Shown here: in pieces, positions 19,240-28,152 of the stretch
How positions within the stretch are numbered: the stretch's first letter is position 1
Layout: each line of letters begins with the position of its first letter
NCBI GenBank assembly: GCA_965219035.1
Contig: CBDCMR010000001.1
Span: forward strand, 186,001 to 250,000
Direction of reading: 5' to 3'
Length of the DNA stretch: 64,000 bases
DNA from: CBDCKN01 sp965219035
GTDB taxonomy: Bacteria; Gemmatimonadota; Gemmatimonadetes; Longimicrobiales; Gaopeijiaceae
Notes under the pieces: generated by a model
Told to the model about the DNA's origin: nothing
The model's input: only the letters and a program-made list of their open reading frames with translations
The model's database searches: none
Position numbers and translations under genes: made by a program

Positions 19240-19506
19240 ATGGAGACGCTGACGAAGCACTTCGAATCGCGAGTGGATACATCCCTCGAGCGCACGGGCG
19301 TGAAGCCGTCGACGTTCGGCCTGCAGGCGGTGGGAGATCCCAACCCGGTGCGTCAGCTCCGTCCTGGCCGCTCCCCGAGACTGGCGATGGCCTGTCAGGT
19401 CCCCGTGTTCATCGAAGCCTGCCGCCGGGCCCATGTGGCCCCTGTTCCCTCCCGGGGCAACGCGCCCCGGAATTCTTCACCGAACAGAACGGAGGCAGAC
19501 CGATGA
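19240..19506 (+). CDS. Small phage-type DNA-binding protein
   Basis: An 88-residue frame starting with ATG and ending in a TGA that overlaps the ATG of the AlpA-like gene. The core METLTKHFESRVD followed by TGVKPSTFGLQAVGDP and VRQLRPGRSPRL resembles the short helix-turn-helix proteins of mobile elements that read AVGDPN..L..GRSP. The family is recalled by pattern only. The tail after residue 65 is low-complexity and may be extended by decay. It is probably co-regulated with the downstream AlpA gene. Confidence 0.4.
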   Translation: METLTKHFESRVDTSLERTGVKPSTFGLQAVGDPNPVRQLRPGRSPRLAMACQVPVFIEACRRAHVAPVPSRGNAPRNSSPNRTEADR

Positions 19507-19997
19507 CCAGAGCAATGGAACAGAGCATGGACGCGCCCGCCCGCGTCCTGAGGTTACCTCGAGTGCAGGCCTGCACCGGGCTGGCGCGGAGCACGATCTA
19601 CGTGCGGGTGGCCGACGGGAGCTTTCCCCAACCGATCCGGCTAGGCGCGCGCGCCGTCGGCTGGATCGAGTCCGAAGTGGATGCGTGGATCCGAGAACAG
19701 ATCGCCGCGAGCCGCAGCAGTGCCGAGTGATCTGAAACACTAACCATCTATATAGTCCGCAATCAGAGAGGACAGGGGCCATCGACAAACTGCCCTCCCG
19801 CAAGGTTCGCTCCTTCGCCATCTCCCCGGCAACTCGCCAATTTGCGTCGACATCGGCGCAAGCGGAGTCGCCGGACAGCCTACGCCGACCGGGGCGAGAT
19901 CGCGCTCAGCGAGGTTGGTTGCGTTTGCCGACAGCTCGTCCGCGAACCTCCGCTACAGTCCACTGGATTCCCGTTTCGAAAGAGGGGTGTAATGAGG
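19493..19997 (+). repeat. Dispersed AlpA-containing repeat, copy 1
   Basis: About 0.5 kb covering the AlpA-like gene and roughly 270 bp downstream. Recognisable copies occur on the minus strand at 42366-42771 (shorter) and 57813-58290. Shared landmarks include the gene body, GATGGCCCCTGTCCTC on the opposite strand, the CAAATTGGCGAG-type segment, and, in copies 1 and 3, TCCACTGGATTCCCGTT. All three copies end next to truncated genes, which suggests a mobile or recombination-prone unit. The 308 bp from 19731 to 20038 hold only this repeat and an AT-rich junction. Confidence 0.8.
19503..19730 (+). CDS. AlpA-family excisionase-like regulator
   Basis: A 75-residue winged-helix/HTH protein with the AlpA layout: LRLPRVQACTGLARSTIYVR (recognition helix), then GSFPQPIRLGARAVGW and IESEVDAWI. 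Phage and satellite elements use such proteins to switch on excision or integrase genes. There is no integrase next to it. The ATG is preceded by GGAGGCAGACC. It is nearly identical to the copy at 42531-42758 and to a truncated third copy at 58089-58290. Confidence 0.85.
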   Translation: MTRAMEQSMDAPARVLRLPRVQACTGLARSTIYVRVADGSFPQPIRLGARAVGWIESEVDAWIREQIAASRSSAE

Positions 19998-20038
19998 GGA
20001 TGATAGTCAGGTTATAAGCTCTATCTCTATTATTAACA

Positions 20039-20932
20039 ATGCTTTATAATTATATCGGCACGGCTGATGGAAACGAGGTCATCGGCACCTTGAAGCGGGT
20101 TCCGCGGTTGGATTGGGCGGTCGTGGCGGAGATCCCGGCGAAGGAGGCCTACGCGCAGGTCGTGCAGCTGCGCAACGTAACGACGCTTCTTGTCACGGGG
20201 CTCCTAGTCGTGGTCGGTTTCATCGCGTACCGTTTGGGCCTCCTGATCGTGCGCCCGCTGGATCGCCTGACCGCAGGTGCCGCGGAAGTCGCGGCGGGTG
20301 ACCTCGCGGTGGACCTGCCCGTGGGCAAGGGCGAGGTCGGGTACCTCACGGAAGTGTTCAACGGGATGGTCGACCGCCTGCGCCAAGGACGGCAGCAGCT
20401 CGAGCACCTGGTGGTGACCGATCCGCTCACCGGGATATCGAACCGCCGGCACCTGATGGAGACGCTGGAGAGTGAAATGCGCCGCGCGAGCCGCTCTAAA
20501 ACGCCGTTGGCGATCCTCATGGCGGATGTCGACCGTTTCAAGAAGTTCAACGACACGCACGGCCACATCGCGGGAGACGAGGCCCTCAAGGCCATTGCAG
20601 AGGTCCTGCAGGAGGCGACGCGCGGGATCGATCGCGTCGCGCGCTACGGAGGGGAAGAATTCCTGGTCGTGCTGCCGGAAACGGGCATGGACGGCGCGGT
20701 CAGGGCAGCCGAGCGAGTCCATGAGCGGCTGGCCAAGCGCAGCGTGGCCGTCGGGGAGCAGTCGGTCACGGTGACACTGAGCACCAGCGTCGCCGAGTTT
20801 CCCACCGACGGGGACTCACCCGAGTCCTTGATCGCTTCGGCAGACGCAGCACTCTACCAGGCCAAGCGGGACGGACGCGACCGGGTGGTGCGTGCGAGTC
20901 GCACCCAAAATCACTTGCTGGATGATAGCTAA
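20039..20932 (+). CDS. Diguanylate cyclase (HAMP-GGDEF), sensor domain truncated
   Basis: A 297-residue protein: the last strands of a periplasmic Cache-like sensor (residues 1-45, ending WAVVAEIPAKEA), a transmembrane helix (about 47-70), a HAMP linker (to about 120), and a GGDEF domain with GGEEF at 204-208. The inhibitory site RxxD is present at 195-198, so c-di-GMP product inhibition is possible. Normal proteins of this type carry a full sensor of 200-300 residues. Here the 5' part is missing at an AT-rich junction beside repeat copy 1. The listed ATG is simply the first available, and expression is doubtful. Confidence 0.8.
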   Translation: MLYNYIGTADGNEVIGTLKRVPRLDWAVVAEIPAKEAYAQVVQLRNVTTLLVTGLLVVVGFIAYRLGLLIVRPLDRLTAGAAEVAAGDLAVDLPVGKGEVGYLTEVFNGMVDRLRQGRQQLEHLVVTDPLTGISNRRHLMETLESEMRRASRSKTPLAILMADVDRFKKFNDTHGHIAGDEALKAIAEVLQEATRGIDRVARYGGEEFLVVLPETGMDGAVRAAERVHERLAKRSVAVGEQSVTVTLSTSVAEFPTDGDSPESLIASADAALYQAKRDGRDRVVRASRTQNHLLDDS

Positions 20933-20944
20933 TTAGCTATCATC
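20921..20944. promoter_or_regulatory. Perfect 24-bp palindrome before the XRE gene
   Basis: The two 12-bp halves are GATGATAGCTAA and its exact complement. The palindrome ends four bases before the ATG of the XRE regulator and contains the stop codon of the cyclase gene. The position suggests an autoregulatory operator overlapping a promoter. The lack of space for a ribosome-binding site suggests a leaderless transcript. Both points are inference. Confidence 0.7.
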
Positions 20945-20948
20945 CGCC

Positions 20949-21344
20949 ATGCGCGACTACGTTGGTACGCTGCTTCGGCGGGCGCGCACGCGAGCCGCCC
21001 TGAGCCAGCGTGAGCTCGCCCGCCGCGCGGGCACTGCGCAGTCGGTAGTGGCCCGGATCGAGCGCGGTCAGACCAGCCCGACATGGGCGACCCTCCAGCG
21101 CCTCCTCAGAGCCGCCGGATGCGAATTGCGGGTGACGGTTGGCGAGCGCGCGCACGTCCCGGACGCCGCGCATGACAGGGTCACGGACTCGGTCACGCAG
21201 GCCTATCTACGGCACGTCGACCGGACCCTGCTGCGCGAGAACCTGCGGAAGTCGGTATCAGAGCGGGTGGAGGCGCTCGCGGCGCTCCAGCGACTGGCCG
21301 CCGAGGCCCGTGGCGCCGTGAAACGTTCCAGGCGCCGGTCATGA
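20949..21344 (+). CDS. XRE-family regulator, likely antitoxin
   Basis: A 131-residue protein with an N-terminal XRE helix-turn-helix (LSQRELARRAGTAQSVVARI followed by ERGQTSPTWATLQRLLRAAG) and a C-terminal helical tail. It overlaps the nucleotidyltransferase gene by four bases (ATGA). HTH proteins fused by overlap to a small nucleotidyltransferase are typical of toxin-antitoxin-like pairs. It probably binds the palindrome immediately upstream. Confidence 0.85.
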   Translation: MRDYVGTLLRRARTRAALSQRELARRAGTAQSVVARIERGQTSPTWATLQRLLRAAGCELRVTVGERAHVPDAAHDRVTDSVTQAYLRHVDRTLLRENLRKSVSERVEALAALQRLAAEARGAVKRSRRRS

Positions 21345-21838
21345 CGGACTTCGCGACCCTCCTGGCAGCCCTGGACGATGGTGACGTCGCGTTCATCATC
21401 GTCGGCGGGCTCGCGGCCACAATTCACGGGTCTAGCCGCCTCACGCAGGACGTCGACATCGTATACGAACGAAGTGACGACAACATCGAACGGCTGGTAA
21501 GAGCGCTCGCACCACACAACCCGTATCTGCGCGACGCGCCCCCCGGACTGCCCTTCGAGTGGTCCGCCGAAACCCTCCGGCGGGGGCTTAACTTCACCCT
21601 CACGACCGTAGTCGGCGATATCGATATTTGGGGTGAGATCGTCGGCGGCGGATCCCACGACGATCTGCTTGCGCACACGATCACGGTCGAATTGTTCGCC
21701 CGCACGCACCGCTGCCTCGATCTCCCCTGGCTGATTCACGTCAAGCGTGCGGCCGGGCGACCGAAGGACCTCGAAGTGATCGCCGAGTTGGTAGCGCTGC
21801 TGGAAGAACGGGCGATATCTGACGAAGACTCGTCGTAG
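21341..21838 (+). CDS. Nucleotidyltransferase-fold protein, likely toxin partner
   Basis: A 165-residue protein with the minimal nucleotidyltransferase signature: GG at 22-23 (IIVGGLAATIHG) and D37xD39 (TQDVDIVY). A further acidic strand (VVGDIDIWGE) could supply the third carboxylate. Such enzymes add nucleotides to RNA or AMP to proteins. The overlapping XRE gene suggests a two-gene stress or defence module of the MenA/AbiEii type in a broad sense. The precise family is not resolved. Confidence 0.8.
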   Translation: MTDFATLLAALDDGDVAFIIVGGLAATIHGSSRLTQDVDIVYERSDDNIERLVRALAPHNPYLRDAPPGLPFEWSAETLRRGLNFTLTTVVGDIDIWGEIVGGGSHDDLLAHTITVELFARTHRCLDLPWLIHVKRAAGRPKDLEVIAELVALLEERAISDEDSS

Positions 21839-22609
21839 CTATTGGCCACCCTCGCGGGGGTTCGCAACGAGGTTGTGGAAGATCCAGCCATCGCGTCCCT
21901 GGTCGTCGGTGATCCGCACCCACTGTGCCGTATACGAGTGCCCCACCAGGGGCGTCGCGGGATCGAGCGTAAAGAGCACACGAAACCCGAGCCCCGGCCC
22001 CGCGCGCACGTTGCTGCGCCGCGCCGTTTCGAGGGGCAGCGGCAGCGCGAACAGCACTTCCCCGGGCTGTCGGTCCCCCTGCTCACCGATGGTGAGCCGG
22101 ACCTCGCCCGCGCGGGCCACCCTGCGGGCCTGGCTCGCCAGGTAGAGCGCACCGCCGTAGTTCTCATCGGCGAACTCGGTCGTGCTGAGTGCCAGGAGGT
22201 GCCGCGCCTGGGCGGCCTCGGGCACTTCCTCATCTCCCGCAGCTCCGGTCAGGGCCTCCAACGCGATCTCCGCCTCCGCCATCACCGACGCCGCTTCCGC
22301 ACGACTGGCCAACGTCTGCAATCGTGCCATTGCGCGCACGATCTCTTGTCGCGCCGCTTCGAGTTGACGTTGGAGGTCTTCGACCTGGGCGGCGCGTTCC
22401 AAGAGTTGGAGCTGGAGGGTGGCGACGCGCTGCTCGAGCTCCGGATCGCGATCCGGTCCCACACGAACCACCACCGTGTCGACGACCACCACCGTGTCCG
22501 GCATCGGTGCCGGTGTCGCCGGCGGTGCGCCGGCGGCGCACGCCACGAGCGAGACGCCAAACGCAGAGCACAGCGCGCTGCCGAGTCGACGAGCCAGTCG
22601 GGGCATCAT
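21839..22609 (-). CDS. Lipoprotein with coiled coil and SH3-like domain
   Basis: The chosen ATG at 22609 gives 256 residues with a lipoprotein leader ending in SLVACAAG. A short proline-rich linker is followed by a long coiled coil (about residues 55-110, with LEQRVATLQLQLLERAAQV). A bacterial SH3 module near the C terminus reads RRSNVRAGPGLGFRVLF. Similar lipoproteins bind envelope or peptidoglycan components. The frame is open further upstream, but that part belongs to a decayed oxidoreductase gene. Confidence 0.7.
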   Translation of the reverse strand: MMPRLARRLGSALCSAFGVSLVACAAGAPPATPAPMPDTVVVVDTVVVRVGPDRDPELEQRVATLQLQLLERAAQVEDLQRQLEAARQEIVRAMARLQTLASRAEAASVMAEAEIALEALTGAAGDEEVPEAAQARHLLALSTTEFADENYGGALYLASQARRVARAGEVRLTIGEQGDRQPGEVLFALPLPLETARRSNVRAGPGLGFRVLFTLDPATPLVGHSYTAQWVRITDDQGRDGWIFHNLVANPREGGQ

Positions 22610-22664
22610 GGTCAGAAGATGTACGCGCTCGACCCACGCCGCCATGGGATCGACGTCACACGCC

Positions 22665-23115
22665 TCAGACCCGCAGTACCACCTTCCGTAGCTCTCCCGG
22701 GACTCGATGATACGATGGGCCCGGGCCGCCTCGTCGAAACCGAAGACGTGGCCCACCTGAGGCCGGATACCATGCTGCGCGCAGAAGACTCTCAGCTCGT
22801 CCCAGGTGGTCCGCATCCATCGGAAGTTGGGGAGCAGGTAGCCGAGATGGGCCGAGGACATCCCCCGGGCGTTCGTGTACATCTCCTCCAGGCTCATCCG
22901 GGGCTTGCCCTGCCACGCACGCCACATCGATGCGTCCCGTGGCCTCCATCCCCAGGACGTAGGGCAGGTCGGGGGCCCATCCGTACATGCCCTTCCGCGA
23001 AAGAACCTCGGCGTAGTTGATGCCCACGGCCTCCACCCGCACGCCACCTGACCCGGTCCGGCGGTGGGGTCGGGCAGCTCCGTGGGTCGGAGGACCCGGC
23101 AGCCCAGGAAGCCTG
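22665..23115 (-). pseudogene. Zinc-type quinone oxidoreductase (MDR family), decayed
   Basis: Three recognisable pieces lie in different frames: an N-terminal stretch (VLRPTELPDPTAGPGQV), the typical VEAVGINYAEVLSRKGMYG with LGMEATGRID, and a C-terminal stretch (MSSAHLGYLLP to FGFDEAARAHRIIESRESYG) that needs another frame change to reach KVVLRV and a stop. Most of the catalytic middle, including the nucleotide-binding fold, is deleted. At least two frameshifts plus one deletion make it non-functional. Confidence 0.75.
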
Positions 23116-23126
23116 GTAAGGTCCGG

Positions 23127-24644
23127 CTACTGGCCGACTGGCGGCACGGCCTCCAGTAATAACTCGAACGCTCGGTTCAGCGCCCGGCCACCGGCTCCCG
23201 CGCCCGTGTACTTGCCCAGCCTCACCACCACGAGTTGATGCGTCGGGATCATGGTGGCACTCTGCCCCCCCGCTCCTCGCATCCCGTAGGCGCTCTCCGG
23301 CACCGGCCAGCCACCGTCGCTGTTCACCCACATGAACGCTCCGCCGTACCGGGGACGACCATCCGCCACCCACGCCGGCGCGAGCGTCGTAGCATATTCG
23401 ACATACCCCTCTGGCAAAATCCGCTCACCGTCCCAGACACCGTCTTGGAGATAGAGATCTCCGAGCCTCGCCCAATCTCGGGCCGAAAGAAACTCGTACC
23501 CTTGGGCGAGAAAATTTCCGTGTGGGTCGGTTTCAATAATCGCATCGCGGATCCCAATCTTGTCGAACAGGTTCCTCTGGGGAAACGAGTGGTAGTCCTC
23601 ACCTCTTCCTTCGACCGCCAACCGGATGAGATAGTTCGTCAGCACGGGATCGCTATTCCGGTACCTCCCCACCGTGTTCGGCTCCCACTCCTGAGGCCGA
23701 GTCGCCGCCCACTCGAATGAATTCACACTCCCCGTGTAAAGATAGACATGGTCTGGGTACCCGAGTGACGGATCGAAATCGGGGTCCTGTGGTGCGCGGA
23801 TCCGGATCCCACTCGACATCCTCATGATGTCGCCGATGCGGATAGCCTGTCGGGGATCTCCGGCCGACTGCCACTGGGGAATGGGCGCCGGCTGCCAAAG
23901 CTCGTATACACCCTGTTGGATGAGCACTCCCATGAGGGAGCCCGTCAGGCTTTTTCCCATCGACCAGCTCTCGAGTGGCGAATGGACGTCGACTTCCGCC
24001 CCGTATCGCTCTCCTAGGATTCTTCCTTTGTAGGTGACGACCAAGGCTAGAGTACGAGCTTCCGGTGGCCCGAATCCGGCGTCGAGAGCCTCCTCGACCT
24101 TGGTCATGTCCACCTCTTCAGGCCACGGGTCGCTCGGCAGCACGTCCCCCATCGGCCACGCGTTAGTCGCGGCGGGTGGAAGGTTTCGCTCCACGTCCGT
24201 CGGCGTGAAGTGCACCGAATCCTCGCCGATGCCGTGCGTCACACATCCCTGATTCTTGTACTTCCTCGCGGTGCGTGTGATACCGTCAGCCAGGGTCAGA
24301 CTCACCTGTTGACGCTCGAAATCGACCACCGTGTCCAAGACGTGATGCCGCTCGCTGAATGGACTGGTGAAGCCGCCCACGTTCGCCGCCGCATCCTGTG
24401 GGTCGAGGCCGGTGATGAACACGGCCGAGCACAGGATCTTCGCGAAGCCAGAAGTATGGTGATGGAGCGCCTCGCCCGGGGGTGGAGCGTACTCTGTGTC
24501 GAGTTCGAGGGACGCCGCCCGCGCGACTAGAGCCGCACCGGCATCGTCGGCGCCTGCTTCGGACTGGTCCTCGGGACCGGCGCAGGCAGCTAGCCCGAGA
24601 AGGGCGGCCAAGAAGAGGAACCGTCGCGGCGAGGCCGTGTGCAT
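23127..24644 (-). CDS. Secreted serine hydrolase, beta-lactamase fold
   Basis: The ATG at 24644 has AGGAG upstream and gives 505 residues with a lipoprotein leader ending in LLGLAACAG. The catalytic SxxK appears as SMGK in ESWSMGKSLTG, the YxN motif as YRN in GRYRNSDP, and GMRGAGGQS sits where the third motif is expected. These proteins (Pfam Beta-lactamase) are D,D-peptidases or esterases rather than antibiotic-resistance enzymes in most cases. It lies directly upstream of the decayed oxidoreductase. Confidence 0.85.
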   Translation of the reverse strand: MHTASPRRFLFLAALLGLAACAGPEDQSEAGADDAGAALVARAASLELDTEYAPPPGEALHHHTSGFAKILCSAVFITGLDPQDAAANVGGFTSPFSERHHVLDTVVDFERQQVSLTLADGITRTARKYKNQGCVTHGIGEDSVHFTPTDVERNLPPAATNAWPMGDVLPSDPWPEEVDMTKVEEALDAGFGPPEARTLALVVTYKGRILGERYGAEVDVHSPLESWSMGKSLTGSLMGVLIQQGVYELWQPAPIPQWQSAGDPRQAIRIGDIMRMSSGIRIRAPQDPDFDPSLGYPDHVYLYTGSVNSFEWAATRPQEWEPNTVGRYRNSDPVLTNYLIRLAVEGRGEDYHSFPQRNLFDKIGIRDAIIETDPHGNFLAQGYEFLSARDWARLGDLYLQDGVWDGERILPEGYVEYATTLAPAWVADGRPRYGGAFMWVNSDGGWPVPESAYGMRGAGGQSATMIPTHQLVVVRLGKYTGAGAGGRALNRAFELLLEAVPPVGQ

Positions 24645-24792
24645 GGCGATGCTCCTGTTCAGGTCCGCCAAGAAGGTACGGTTGGTGCTCACCAGTAACA
24701 ATCCGACGCCGCATCTGAGCATGATCAGCGGTTCCGCGGTGTCCGGCGCTCCGGAAACCGCCGCAGGCCTTTGTGCCCCCGCCGCTTCCTCC

Positions 24793-25040
24793 TCACCCGC
24801 CAGCGATGGCGCCGACTACACAGAGAACGTCGGCCCCCGAGGTCACGCACTCGGGGAGCTGCACGTCGGGTTGGTCATGCGACAGGTCCTGCCCGCAGGC
24901 GAAGAATCGTATGTACGCTCGGCGCGTTTCGGTTCCGCGGTCGCGGATCGTGCCTCGTAGCATCGGGTAGCGGGACTCCAGAGCGTCGAGCACTGTCGTG
25001 ATCGTAGGGGGGTCCGCAACTTCCAACCGCACGTACGCAG
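24793..25040 (-). pseudogene. C-terminal part of a MoaD/ThiS-family sulfur-carrier protein
   Basis: The frame reads VRLEVADPPTITTVLDALES, then RYPMLRGTIRD, and ends in the diagnostic GAIAGG (Gly-Gly terminus). The N-terminal strand is missing because the sequence is joined to a BNR gene. An intact MoaD homologue is about 90 residues; about 75 remain. A MoaD-like gene and a BNR gene adjacent in the ancestor, then fused by deletion, would explain the arrangement. Confidence 0.7.
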
Positions 25041-25466
25041 CCCGGCGAGCTCGACCCACGTGTGACCGCCGTCACTCGAGCGGAAGAGGGCAGCATCCTC
25101 TACCCCTGCGTAGACCGTGTCGGGATCGTTGGGTGACGGCTCCAGGTGCCAGACGCGCTTGAACTCCCACGGGTGTGGTGTGCCATCGTACCACTGGTGT
25201 GTGCCGGGGACGCCCTCGTAGGCGAACTCGTTCCCGACGGGCTCCCAGGACTGCCCGCCATCGTCGGAGCGCTGCACGACCTGGCCATGCCAGTCGGTCC
25301 ACTGTGAGGCGTACAGACGATCAGGGTCGGCGGGGGAGCCCTGGAAGTGCATGACCTCCCACCCTCCGAAGTGTGGCCCCTCGATTCTCCAGTCGCGCCG
25401 GGCGCCATCCGAGGTAATCACGAACGCGCCCTTTCGCGTCCCTACCAGGACCCGGATCTCAACCAT
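25038..25466 (-). pseudogene. BNR/WD40-type propeller protein, 3'-truncated
   Basis: An ATG at 25466 opens VEIRVLVGTRKGAFVITSDG, followed by Asp-box-like RSDDGGQSWEPV and RSSDGGHTWVEL. About 140 of an expected 350-400 residues remain before the junction with the MoaD fragment near 25040. The frame continues in nonsense sequence after the junction. The intact family is annotated as exo-alpha-sialidase-like or glycosyl-hydrolase-like without proven function. Confidence 0.7.
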
Positions 25467-25519
25467 CTGCACCTCCGTATGTGGGCCTCTGTGGAGTCGG
25501 GCACGGCCTCGCCCGGATC

Positions 25520-26683
25520 CTAGAGCTCCTCGATGGAGAGGTTTACCAGCTCTCGGAACCGATCCAGTGGGCTCCGCCCCCGCGGCGTCTGAGTGAACAC
25601 CAACCCGATGATCTGGCGCTCGGGATCGACCCACGCGTTCGTGCCGTCCGAGCCGCCGTGGCCGTATGAGCCGTCGGCCAGGCGCCAGCCGTATCCGTAG
25701 TACGACGCCTGGCTGCCTTCTCCTGCGACGTGGATCTTGGGCGACGTCATGAGCTCAACGGTCTCGGGCTGTAGGATCCGGGCCCCGTCGTAGGCCCCAC
25801 CGTTCAAGAACATCTGGCAGAAGATCGCGTAGTCCCACGCCGTCGAGATCATCCCGCCGGACGCGCGCGCAAAGGGATACGCCACGGGACCGCCTGGAGT
25901 CCCACCCGGCACCCACTCTCCGCCGTTGCCGCGCTCGTAGTAGACCGCGCCCATGCGGTCGAGCTTCCCGTCCAGCTGATGCCCCTTGCGATGGTTGTAG
26001 CTGTCCGCCATCCCGAGGCGATCGTAGACCGCCTCACGGAGGTGGTCCTCCAGCTGCTTACCAGAGGCGATCTCCACGAGCGCACCCAGTGTGTTGAAGC
26101 CGGGGTTGTTGTAGTCGTACGTCTCATCAGGTGGGACCGCGGCTCCCACCGTCCCGAAGCGGGCCGCCTCCAGCTGCAGCGTCGGAGCATCCGGATGTTC
26201 CGACGAAGGCTCCATCAGCGGCTGCAGGAACAGGCTGGAAATCCGGAGTCCGCTGCTGTGGGAAAGGAGCTGCCCGATCGTGATGAAGCCCGCCCGGTAG
26301 TTGTCCCACTCGGGGATGTACGTGCGGACCAGGTCGTCGTACCCGAGCTTCTCCTGCTCTACCAGCTGTGCGATGGCTGTGGCCACTACCGGCTTGGTGT
26401 TGGAGGCCATGCGGAACATGGTGTTCCGCTCCATCGGGAGCCCCCTCTCCTTATCCTTCCACCCCACCGCCTGGTGCAGAACGATGCGCCCCTTCCGAGC
26501 GACCAGCACGACGGCGCCTACCAGGTCACCTCGCTCGACGGCCTCTTCGTACAGGCCCAGGGCTCCCGAGAGGACCGCCGAGGACATGCCGGCATCCTCG
26601 GGCTCGCCATACGACAGGGTATGGACTTGCTGGCTCTCCGCACTCGGCGGGAGGAGGGCCAATGTGAGAGTGAGGGCAATCAC
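25520..26683 (-). CDS. Secreted serine hydrolase, class C beta-lactamase-like
   Basis: A 387-residue protein with a GTG start and a short hydrophobic leader ending in ESQQ. SxxK is SNTK (MASNTKPVVATAI), the second motif appears as YNN in YDYNNPGFNTLG, and HGG in YGHGGSDGTNAW replaces KTG, as is common in esterase EstB-like and D-aminopeptidase-like members. The leader is short, so an in-frame upstream start of unusual type cannot be excluded. Role: probably periplasmic peptide or ester hydrolysis. Confidence 0.85.
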   Translation of the reverse strand: MIALTLTLALLPPSAESQQVHTLSYGEPEDAGMSSAVLSGALGLYEEAVERGDLVGAVVLVARKGRIVLHQAVGWKDKERGLPMERNTMFRMASNTKPVVATAIAQLVEQEKLGYDDLVRTYIPEWDNYRAGFITIGQLLSHSSGLRISSLFLQPLMEPSSEHPDAPTLQLEAARFGTVGAAVPPDETYDYNNPGFNTLGALVEIASGKQLEDHLREAVYDRLGMADSYNHRKGHQLDGKLDRMGAVYYERGNGGEWVPGGTPGGPVAYPFARASGGMISTAWDYAIFCQMFLNGGAYDGARILQPETVELMTSPKIHVAGEGSQASYYGYGWRLADGSYGHGGSDGTNAWVDPERQIIGLVFTQTPRGRSPLDRFRELVNLSIEEL

Positions 26684-26761
26684 GCTCCGTACAGTCTCAA
26701 GAATGTGCGACCCCTAGGAGGCTGCGCTTTCGCATAAGGTCGTGTTGGTGGCGCGGTGTTC

Positions 26762-26977
26762 TTAGTCGCCGGCTTCGTACCTGAAGGAGACCTTGACCTT
26801 CGCGCGGTAGGCCTGAACGGCACCGTCCCTGAGCTGCAGGTCCAGCTCTGAGACCTCCGCCACACGCAGGTCCCGCAGCGACTGGGAAGCACGTTGGACG
26901 GCTGCTGCCGCAGCCTTCTCCCACGACTCAGTAGAGGTTCCTACTAGCTCGATCACTTTGTACACACTCTCAGCCAT
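26762..26977 (-). CDS. Dodecin family flavin-binding protein
   Basis: A 71-residue protein. The ATG at 26977 has a strong GGGAGGAG site; an upstream in-frame extension lacks dodecin sequence. It opens with AESVYKVIELVGTSTESWEKAA and contains RDLRVAEVSELDLQL, the dodecin beta-alpha-beta-beta fold. Twelve copies form a hollow sphere that stores flavin or CoA. It stands alone between two degradative genes. Confidence 0.92.
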   Translation of the reverse strand: MAESVYKVIELVGTSTESWEKAAAAAVQRASQSLRDLRVAEVSELDLQLRDGAVQAYRAKVKVSFRYEAGD

Positions 26978-28152
26978 CTTTTTTTCTCCTCCCCAGCCGT
27001 GTGGCGGGCACGTAACGGATTTGTGATGCTGTGCGCTACACAGGCAGTGTGCGACTACGATGCCTACCGCGCCAGCCGCAGTCAATTCCGGGCGGCTGAG
27101 GGTGGAGGGCAAGGTGGTCGTCCGGTGCGGTGTGCGCTAAACCCCGTCCTCGTCCACGGCCAGCAGGCAGCGAAGCAGCACGTTCGCCCCCGCCGTTATC
27201 TGTTCTGGGGGTGTCATCTCCAGGGGCGAGTGGCTGATCCCATCCAGGCTGGGCACGAAGATCATTCCCACGGGGCCCAGGAGCGCGATGCTCTGCGCGT
27301 CGTGCCCGGCGCCGCTGGGCATGCGCAACGTGGTGAGGCTCAGCCGCCGGGCCTCGGCTTCGATGACGTCCCGGAGGGGCAGCGCTGTGGGAGCGGCCCG
27401 GCTGGTGTAGAACTGCTCGAACTCCACGCTCGTGCCGTCGCTCTCGGCCAGCGCGGTGGCCTCGCCTCGGATCGCCTCGAAGATCGCGTCGATCTTGGAC
27501 ATCTCCAGGTCGCGGATCTCCAGGCTGAATGTGACCCGTCCGGGAATCACGTTGGGCGCGCCCGGCTCAGCGCTCACGCGGCCGACCGTGGCCACCTGCC
27601 GTCCCGGCGTGGTGCGCGCGATTCGGTTGACGGTCTCGATCGTCCGGGCCGCCGAGACCATGGCGTCGTGGCGCTGATCCATGGGCGTGGTGCCGGCGTG
27701 GTTGGCGAAGCCTTCCACCGTGACGGTCCAACGCTTGATGCCCACGATGCCCTCGACCACTCCGATGTCGATGCCGGCCCGGTCGAGGACGAAGCCCTGC
27801 TCGATGTGGAGCTCGAAGTACGCCGTCAGCGAGCCGGGCTCTCGTCGAGCCTCCTCCAGCCGGCTCAGGTCGCCGCCGATGCGCAGCGTGCCTTCCCCGA
27901 TCGTAAAGCCACTCGCCGTTCTGACGTCGAGCTCGGCCGGGTTCACCTCGCCCGAGATGGCGCGGCTTCCCGTCTTCCCGCCTTCTTCATTCGCCCAAAT
28001 GACGAATTCGAGACCGTGGTGGGTGAGATGGCCCGCATCGGCCAGCGTGGTCGCGACCTCTAACGATGGAGTGGACGCCCCCTCCCGGCGGCATCGCAAT
28101 GTGCCAAGATGGTACTTCGCACTTACCGACCATCTGAGGGAGGAGGCATCCA

